Origin: an uncultured Phascolarctobacterium sp.
Lineage (GTDB): Bacteria > Bacillota > Negativicutes > Acidaminococcales > Acidaminococcaceae
Assembly: GCA_900552005.1 (NCBI GenBank)
Contig: URXU01000010.1
Coordinates: 1 to 44,363 of the forward strand
Length of the DNA stretch: 44,363 nucleotides
Direction of reading: 5' to 3'
Positions within the stretch are counted from its first letter, which is position 1; each line of letters begins with the position of its first letter. Made by a program: the position numbers and the translations under genes. A model generated the notes under the pieces. It saw only the letters and a program-made list of their open reading frames with translations. It was not told where the DNA came from and ran no database searches. This document shows positions 40,560-44,363 of the stretch, piece by piece.

Positions 40560-41282
40560 ATGCTGAAAATGATACAGACGATTCTTGCTAAAAGAATCAC
40601 AACAGAAAATATTTCTTTCAGCGGGCATAAAAGAATGCGAGGAAAACTGCAATGCACAGGCAATTGTGATGCCTGTGGTCAGTGTGCTGAGATATGCCCC
40701 GTACAGGCAATCACCATCAAAGACGGCAGACCTGATATCGATTACAAAAAATGTATTTTTTGCGGCCGCTGTGTAGAAGGGTGCCTGCAGGGAGTTTTGC
40801 AGCATAGTAATAAGGACGTGCTTGGCAGTATTCTTACGGAAGCCCAAACTGCAATCAGCGATAAAATAACGGCTAAATTAGGGCGTTCCCTGCATGTTCG
40901 TCATCTTGATGCAGGCAGCTGCAATGCCTGTGATTTTGAAATGGGGGCTATGAGCAATCCTATTTATGATTTGCATCGTTTTGGTATTGCTTTTGTGGCT
41001 TCACCAAGACATGCTGATATGCTGATGGTAACCGGTACGGTAACACGCAATCTGGAACAGGCCTTGCGAATGACTTACGAGGCCATGCCTGAACCAAAAC
41101 TGGTTATGGCCTGCGGCGCCTGTGCCTGCGGCGGTGAAACCTATGGCAGCACTTATGCCATTTGCGGCAGCGCAGCGGATATTTTGCCGGTAGATATTGC
41201 CGTATCAGGTTGTCCGCCACGGCCTGGTGCCATGATTGCAGCTTTATGTGCGGCAGCTGATTTATTGAATAAACGGCTGTAA
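40560..41282 (+). CDS. Fused ferredoxin-like (HyfH/HycF) and small (HyfI/HycG) subunit of group 4 hydrogenase
   Basis: A 240-residue protein joining what are usually two genes. Residues 30-80 hold two [4Fe-4S] motifs: Cys 36/39/42/46 and 65/68/71/75. Residues about 110-240 are a NuoB/HycG-type small subunit with GSCNACDFEM (Cys 121, 124), ACGACACGG (Cys 185, 188, 190) and SGCPPRPG (Cys 218), which would bind the proximal cluster. The first 25 residues resemble HycF N-termini. The single continuous frame rules out two overlapping genes. It completes the electron path to the HyfG active site; AGGAGAT precedes the ATG. The external electron donor is probably ferredoxin (inference). Confidence 0.92.
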   Translation: MLKMIQTILAKRITTENISFSGHKRMRGKLQCTGNCDACGQCAEICPVQAITIKDGRPDIDYKKCIFCGRCVEGCLQGVLQHSNKDVLGSILTEAQTAISDKITAKLGRSLHVRHLDAGSCNACDFEMGAMSNPIYDLHRFGIAFVASPRHADMLMVTGTVTRNLEQALRMTYEAMPEPKLVMACGACACGGETYGSTYAICGSAADILPVDIAVSGCPPRPGAMIAALCAAADLLNKRL

Positions 41283-41304
41283 TTAATGAAAATTTATAAA
41301 AAAG

Positions 41305-41333
41305 TTGTAACAAACGCTGATGAGTGTTAATAT
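41305..41333 (+). promoter_or_regulatory. Possible promoter of the GNAT gene
   Basis: TTGTAA (41305-41310) and TAATAT (41328-41333), 17 bases apart, 32 bases before the start. Confidence 0.45.
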
Positions 41334-41365
41334 ATCAATATACTTTATTTGAGGAGCTGGAGAAA

Positions 41366-41851
41366 ATGATTACTTACAGAGCTGCTAAATTCAGTGATGT
41401 TGAAAATATACATAAATTGTTAAATGATTATGCACGTGAAGGATTAATGCTGCCGCGCTCACGCAACAGTATTTATGAAAATTTGCGTGATTATATCGTA
41501 GCCGTTGAAAATAATCGTCTTATTGGCTGTGGCGCATTGCATTTTGTTTGGGATAAACTGGCAGAAATTCGTTCATTAGCCGTACATCCGGATTTAAAAT
41601 GTTCCGGCATTGGCCGACGCATAGTGGCGCTGCTGGAGCAGGAAGGCATTGAACGGGGAGTTAAGATGTTTTTTACTCTTACTTACCAGCCCGGTTTTTT
41701 TTCTAAATGCGACTACATTGAAACTGCTAAAGAAAAATTGCCGCAAAAGGTATGGAAAGAATGTGTTTACTGCCCTCAATATCCGTATTGCAACGAAATT
41801 GCTTTTGTCAAAACTACGGTTGATTATCAGCCCGGCGATATTATGTTTTAA
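41366..41851 (+). CDS. GNAT family N-acetyltransferase, ArgA-like
   Basis: About 161 residues. ATG 41366 (after GAGGAG) gives MITYRAAKFSDVENIHKLL. A short GNAT domain follows: LAEIRSLAVHPDLKCSGIGRRIVALLEQEGIERG, the acetyl-CoA pyrophosphate loop (normally Q/RxxGxG/A; here KCSGIGR). The C-terminal LPQKVWKECVYCPQYPYCNEIAF stretch with three cysteines is characteristic of short ArgA-like acetyltransferases, often annotated as N-acetylglutamate synthase. Role in arginine synthesis is inference; no arg genes are adjacent. It is a single gene just ahead of tRNA-Leu. Confidence 0.85.
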   Translation: MITYRAAKFSDVENIHKLLNDYAREGLMLPRSRNSIYENLRDYIVAVENNRLIGCGALHFVWDKLAEIRSLAVHPDLKCSGIGRRIVALLEQEGIERGVKMFFTLTYQPGFFSKCDYIETAKEKLPQKVWKECVYCPQYPYCNEIAFVKTTVDYQPGDIMF

Positions 41852-41868
41852 AAAATTTACAAAATGTC

Positions 41869-41897
41869 TTGACAGATTTATTTGATGATAGTATAAT
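41869..41897 (+). promoter_or_regulatory. Consensus promoter of tRNA-Leu
   Basis: TTGACA (41869-41874) and TATAAT (41892-41897), both perfect, 17-base spacer, 31 bases before the mature tRNA. Confidence 0.93.
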
Positions 41898-41928
41898 TAT
41901 CAATGTTCCGAGTTAAACGGAATAACTT

Positions 41929-42016
41929 GCCGAAGTGGCGGAATTGGCAGACGCACTTGACTCAAAATCAAGCGTAGTAGCCCTACGTGCCGGTTCGAGT
42001 CCGGCCTTCGGCACCA
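41929..42016 (+). tRNA. tRNA-Leu(CAA)
   Basis: An 88-base type II tRNA with encoded CCA. Acceptor stem GCCGAAG (41929-41935) pairs with CTTCGGC (42006-42012), discriminator A, CCA at 42014-42016. The anticodon loop CTCAAAA within ACTTGA/TCAAG has anticodon CAA, reading UUG. A long variable arm (CGTAGTAGCCCTACG) and T-loop GTTCGAGTC confirm leucine-type structure. The 3' part is the boundary of the integrated element that follows. Confidence 0.97.
41983..42016. other. Probable attachment site (element left end) in tRNA-Leu
   Basis: The serine recombinase frame enters the tRNA gene from the right and ends at TAG in the variable arm (complement of 41983-41985). The 3' half of the tRNA is therefore shared by tRNA and recombinase, as expected if the element's attP carries an identical tRNA 3' end. 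The exact crossover and the other attachment site, beyond 44363, cannot be seen. Confidence 0.55.
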
Positions 42017-43521
42017 GACAAACCTAAAACTCTCTCTGTGGTTATCTGCAGAGAGATTTTTTTATTTTCTACAATAACCTTATCAACAAATAAATTTATC
42101 AGTGCTTTACGGCTTTCTACATCTTTTTTGATTGTGATATGCTCATACAGAGCTGCAAGAGTATCAGAAATTTCTTTTTCAGTTATCTGCGGAATATTTT
42201 TCATGTTCTGTAGCTGAGATATTTTTTCTGTAACGGCTCTGATATCCGTTTTTAATTTATTTATTCTGGCAAGTACAAATTCATCTGCATCGCCATTTTC
42301 TACCAGCGTATATAAATTATTCAGTCTGCGTTCCAGCATGGCCTTATCAGAAGCAAGAGAGGTATTTTCTTTTGGTATGTTCTGTACATACTTATTATAT
42401 TCTTTAGTTAAAAGCTCAGAGATATTTTTCCTCGCAACGGGGGAGAATATCTCTTTTTTTATTACCTCTAAAACCCATTTCTCAAGGCTGTCACGATTAA
42501 GACGTGCCTGAGGGCAATGTTCTGCTGCTACACGCTCTTTTTTTGAGCAGTCATAGTAAACGTATTCGTGATTTCTGCTCATTGTTCTGTGGCCGTTCAT
42601 CGCGCTGCCACAGCAGCCGCAAAATACTTTTCCGGATAACAGATATACAGCCTTAGCTGCATAGCTGGCGGTACGCCTTTTATTTAATGCACGTTTTTTC
42701 TGTGCTGCAGCAAAGTCGCTTTTGCTGATAATTGCCGGAATAGCATCCTCAATCCTGATAAAGTCATCAGCAGGGGAGTCAACATGCATGTTACGCGGCC
42801 TGTTTTCCTTCCTGTTGGTTTTATTAAACGTATAGGTGCCAGTATACTTCTCGTTGCCTAAAATGTCGTACAGGCTGTTTTTGCCGAAATTTCTGCCTTC
42901 ACGAGTACGGAAGCCTTTAGATGATAAAGCATGCGCTATAGCTCCATAACCATGACCGGCAAGATACATGGAAAATATGAGTTTTACGGCTTCGGCTTCT
43001 GTCGGCTCAATTACGTAGCGCTTATCTACAATCTTATATCCTAATGGCGGTTTGCCGCCGTTAAACTGTGCTTTGTAGGCGTTCTCGTTCAGGCCCTTTT
43101 TGGTTTCTTTGGCAAGGTTGCGGCTGTAATAGGCTGCAAAGCCTACGAGCATGCTTTCCATCATCTGGCCTTCCGGAGAAAAATCTATATTCTGGGCAGC
43201 GTATTCGTAGCCGATGCCGAGGGTGGAGAGGGTATGCTTAAAGGTATAGTAGTTAAACTCATTACGAGCGTTGCGATCTATCTTATGAAAGATAATGACA
43301 TCAAATTTGTGGGCGATAGCGTCTGCCAGCATCTGATTATAGGCATCACGTTTTAAAACGTCACGGGCGCTTTTAGCTTCATCCACGTAGATGTTGGTAA
43401 CTACATACAGCTTCTTTCTGCAGTATTCCTTGCAGGCACGTACCTGCGCTTCAATAGATTCTTCACGCTGCATATCAGAAGAGAAGCGTGCATAAATGAC
43501 AGCTCTTTTAATTTCGGACAT
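41983..43521 (-). CDS. Large serine recombinase / site-specific integrase
   Basis: A 512-residue large serine recombinase. Resolvase domain: VIYARFSSDMQ with catalytic Ser 14, IIFHKIDRNARNEF (conserved Arg pair), then a recombinase domain (GGKPPLGYKIVDKRYVIEPTEAEAVKLIFSMY), a zinc ribbon (FCGCCGSAMNGHR...YDCSKKERVAAEHC) and a coiled-coil near residues 395-445. The start at 43521 follows AAAGG. The last ten residues, GAEGRTRTGT, are translated from the reverse complement of the tRNA-Leu 3' end, so the true C-terminus in the circular form could differ. It would integrate and excise the element beginning here. Confidence 0.93.
   Translation of the reverse strand: MSEIKRAVIYARFSSDMQREESIEAQVRACKEYCRKKLYVVTNIYVDEAKSARDVLKRDAYNQMLADAIAHKFDVIIFHKIDRNARNEFNYYTFKHTLSTLGIGYEYAAQNIDFSPEGQMMESMLVGFAAYYSRNLAKETKKGLNENAYKAQFNGGKPPLGYKIVDKRYVIEPTEAEAVKLIFSMYLAGHGYGAIAHALSSKGFRTREGRNFGKNSLYDILGNEKYTGTYTFNKTNRKENRPRNMHVDSPADDFIRIEDAIPAIISKSDFAAAQKKRALNKRRTASYAAKAVYLLSGKVFCGCCGSAMNGHRTMSRNHEYVYYDCSKKERVAAEHCPQARLNRDSLEKWVLEVIKKEIFSPVARKNISELLTKEYNKYVQNIPKENTSLASDKAMLERRLNNLYTLVENGDADEFVLARINKLKTDIRAVTEKISQLQNMKNIPQITEKEISDTLAALYEHITIKKDVESRKALINLFVDKVIVENKKISLQITTERVLGLSGAEGRTRTGT
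42032..42067. terminator. Terminator of tRNA-Leu, lying inside the recombinase 3' end
   Basis: CTCTCTGTGG (42032-42041) pairs with CTGCAGAGAG (42046-42055; two G-U pairs) around TTAT, followed by ATTTTTTTATTTT. It lies on the element side of the tRNA, so the element supplies the tRNA terminator. Confidence 0.82.
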
Positions 43522-43716
43522 AAAAATACCAGCCTTTCTAATTTTGAGTATATGAAATTAATGTATAGATAAGGATATAGTTAGAAAAATTTGTTATTAT
43601 ATTGGTGTTTGTTAGCAACAAAATAATTAATTTACTTATTATAAAAAAAATGATATTATATTCAGGGTATTATCTATGTTAATATTCTATTGAACTTGAA
43701 GAGGAATGTTATAAAA
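43522..43716. other. AT-rich divergent intergenic region
   Basis: About 195 bases between the recombinase start and the unknown gene. It must hold both divergent promoters but only weak candidates are seen (e.g. TTTACT and TATTAT on + near 43630-43660). A short palindrome TTTGTT-AGC-AACAAA lies at 43608-43622 and could be an operator. Confidence 0.4.
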
Positions 43717-44363
43717 ATGGAGAAGTTTGTTTGCAAAAATATACAATTTAATTTGATTTATGAGCCTATTGAAAATATTAGGGAGAATTCTGGTCTGTTT
43801 GAAACTAAATTTGAGCAAGAATTTCCTTCAAAGTTAAATATTTTACCTGATTTTGGAGATGGGGCGCCTTTAGATATTCCGAAAATAACTGGAAATACTG
43901 AAGAATATGGTCTTAATGTATCAAAAGTAAATTCTAGCATAAGTCGGAAAGTAAAAAGTGATGTTTGTCCTAAAGTTGCGTTAGAAGAATTTAAGATAGT
44001 AATTGATAAATTATATGAAATTGTCAATGAAGTATCACAAAATAAAATATTGTTCTGTGGAATTACATTAGATTTAGACTACAGTTTAGCTGATGGTATA
44101 AATGCAACAGAGTTTATTACGAATAAGTATTTAAATAAGAACAATATAAGAAATTTATATGATGTTGCAACAAAATTTACTTATGTAAAAGATGACAAGT
44201 ATTATGTAAATTACTTTTTCAGTAATTTTAGAAAGAATAAAGATGTTTCAGATGTTATCAGTATTCAGATAGATATCAATGATAAATTTAGATTCAATTC
44301 TGCTGGTGGTAATAAATCGTATTCAGATTGTAAAATTTCTGAGACACTATACGATATGGCATT
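43717..44363 (+). CDS. Unknown protein on the element, 3' end beyond the window
   Basis: Translation from ATG 43717 (MEKFVCKNIQFNLIYEPIEN and onward) is open to the last base, giving at least 215 residues with no stop. GAGG lies about 14 bases upstream, somewhat far. The product is rich in Asn, Lys and Ile, soluble, with no signal peptide or membrane segment, and no motif I recognise. The DNA is markedly more AT-rich, with A/T-ending codons, than the genes left of 41.9 kb, so it is probably imported cargo next to the integrase. No function is proposed. Confidence 0.7.
   Translation, partial: MEKFVCKNIQFNLIYEPIENIRENSGLFETKFEQEFPSKLNILPDFGDGAPLDIPKITGNTEEYGLNVSKVNSSISRKVKSDVCPKVALEEFKIVIDKLYEIVNEVSQNKILFCGITLDLDYSLADGINATEFITNKYLNKNNIRNLYDVATKFTYVKDDKYYVNYFFSNFRKNKDVSDVISIQIDINDKFRFNSAGGNKSYSDCKISETLYDMA

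Noticed and set aside
39044..41282. hyfG and its neighbour as complex I (nuoCD/nuoB) genes
   Set aside because: Both Ni-binding CxxC pairs are present in the large subunit, the ferredoxin-like domain is HycF-type, and no NuoE/F/G genes occur.
1..44363. CRISPR arrays, insertion sequences, rRNA genes
   Set aside because: None were seen; the only mobile-element gene is the serine recombinase at the right end.

Overview
This 44.4 kb window is a nearly co-directional (+ strand) stretch of chromosome from an anaerobic bacterium. The gene set is of Bacillota type: PolC replicase, nusA-ylxR-ylxQ-infB and uppS-cdsA-dxr-rseP-ispG-proS-polC blocks, and good AGGAGG-type ribosome-binding sites with sigma-A-like promoters. 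With two hydrogenases and a TctABC-type transporter, this best fits the Negativicutes, perhaps an Acidaminococcaceae member such as Phascolarctobacterium. That placement is inference; there is no 16S rRNA gene here. No gene-free gap exceeds about 200 bases.

Layout: (1) 1-4683: 3' end of queA, tgt, yajC, a 5-formyl-THF cyclo-ligase, secD and secF (queuosine tRNA modification and Sec export). (2) 4842-6818: tctB-tctA, two membrane subunits of a tripartite carboxylate transporter; a tctC-type binding lipoprotein lies 26 kb away (32901-33866) behind a sialidase-like gene. (3) 7008-8687: pyrH, frr, a lone PASTA-like mini-protein and a 54-residue ferredoxin. (4) 8763-19882: envelope lipid and isoprenoid genes (uppS, cdsA, dxr, rseP, ispG), proS, an MgtC-like gene and polC. 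This PolC lacks the 3'-5' exonuclease domain normally inserted in its PHP domain. (5) 20033-22840: a single-gene [FeFe] hydrogenase with a C-terminal rubredoxin domain, a small Cys-rich protein on the minus strand with a 9-bp palindrome in its upstream region, and yaaA. (6) 22985-31152: the classical translation operon rimP-nusA-ylxR-ylxQ-infB-rbfA-nrnA-truB-ribF, then rpsO with a structured leader. (7) 31280-33866: a secreted small protein, the BNR/sialidase-like protein and the TctC-like lipoprotein. (8) 34053-41282: a six-gene group 4 (Hyf/Hyc-like) membrane-bound [NiFe] hydrogenase operon. Its ferredoxin-like and small subunits are fused, and its large subunit ends exactly at the residue where others are proteolytically trimmed. 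(9) 41366-41851: a GNAT acetyltransferase. (10) 41929-44363: tRNA-Leu(CAA) with a large serine recombinase whose last codons are read antisense from the tRNA 3' end, then an AT-rich unknown gene running off the window. This marks the left edge of an integrated element.

Together the window shows core translation, transcription, export and envelope functions interleaved with anaerobic H2 metabolism and carboxylate uptake, ending at an island boundary. The strongest leads are the exonuclease-less PolC, the architecture of the [NiFe] hydrogenase, the tRNA/recombinase junction, and candidate operators near the [FeFe] hydrogenase and Cys-rich protein genes. Starts were moved from the longest reading frame wherever a ribosome-binding site pointed to an internal codon. 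All family assignments are by eye, without database searches.
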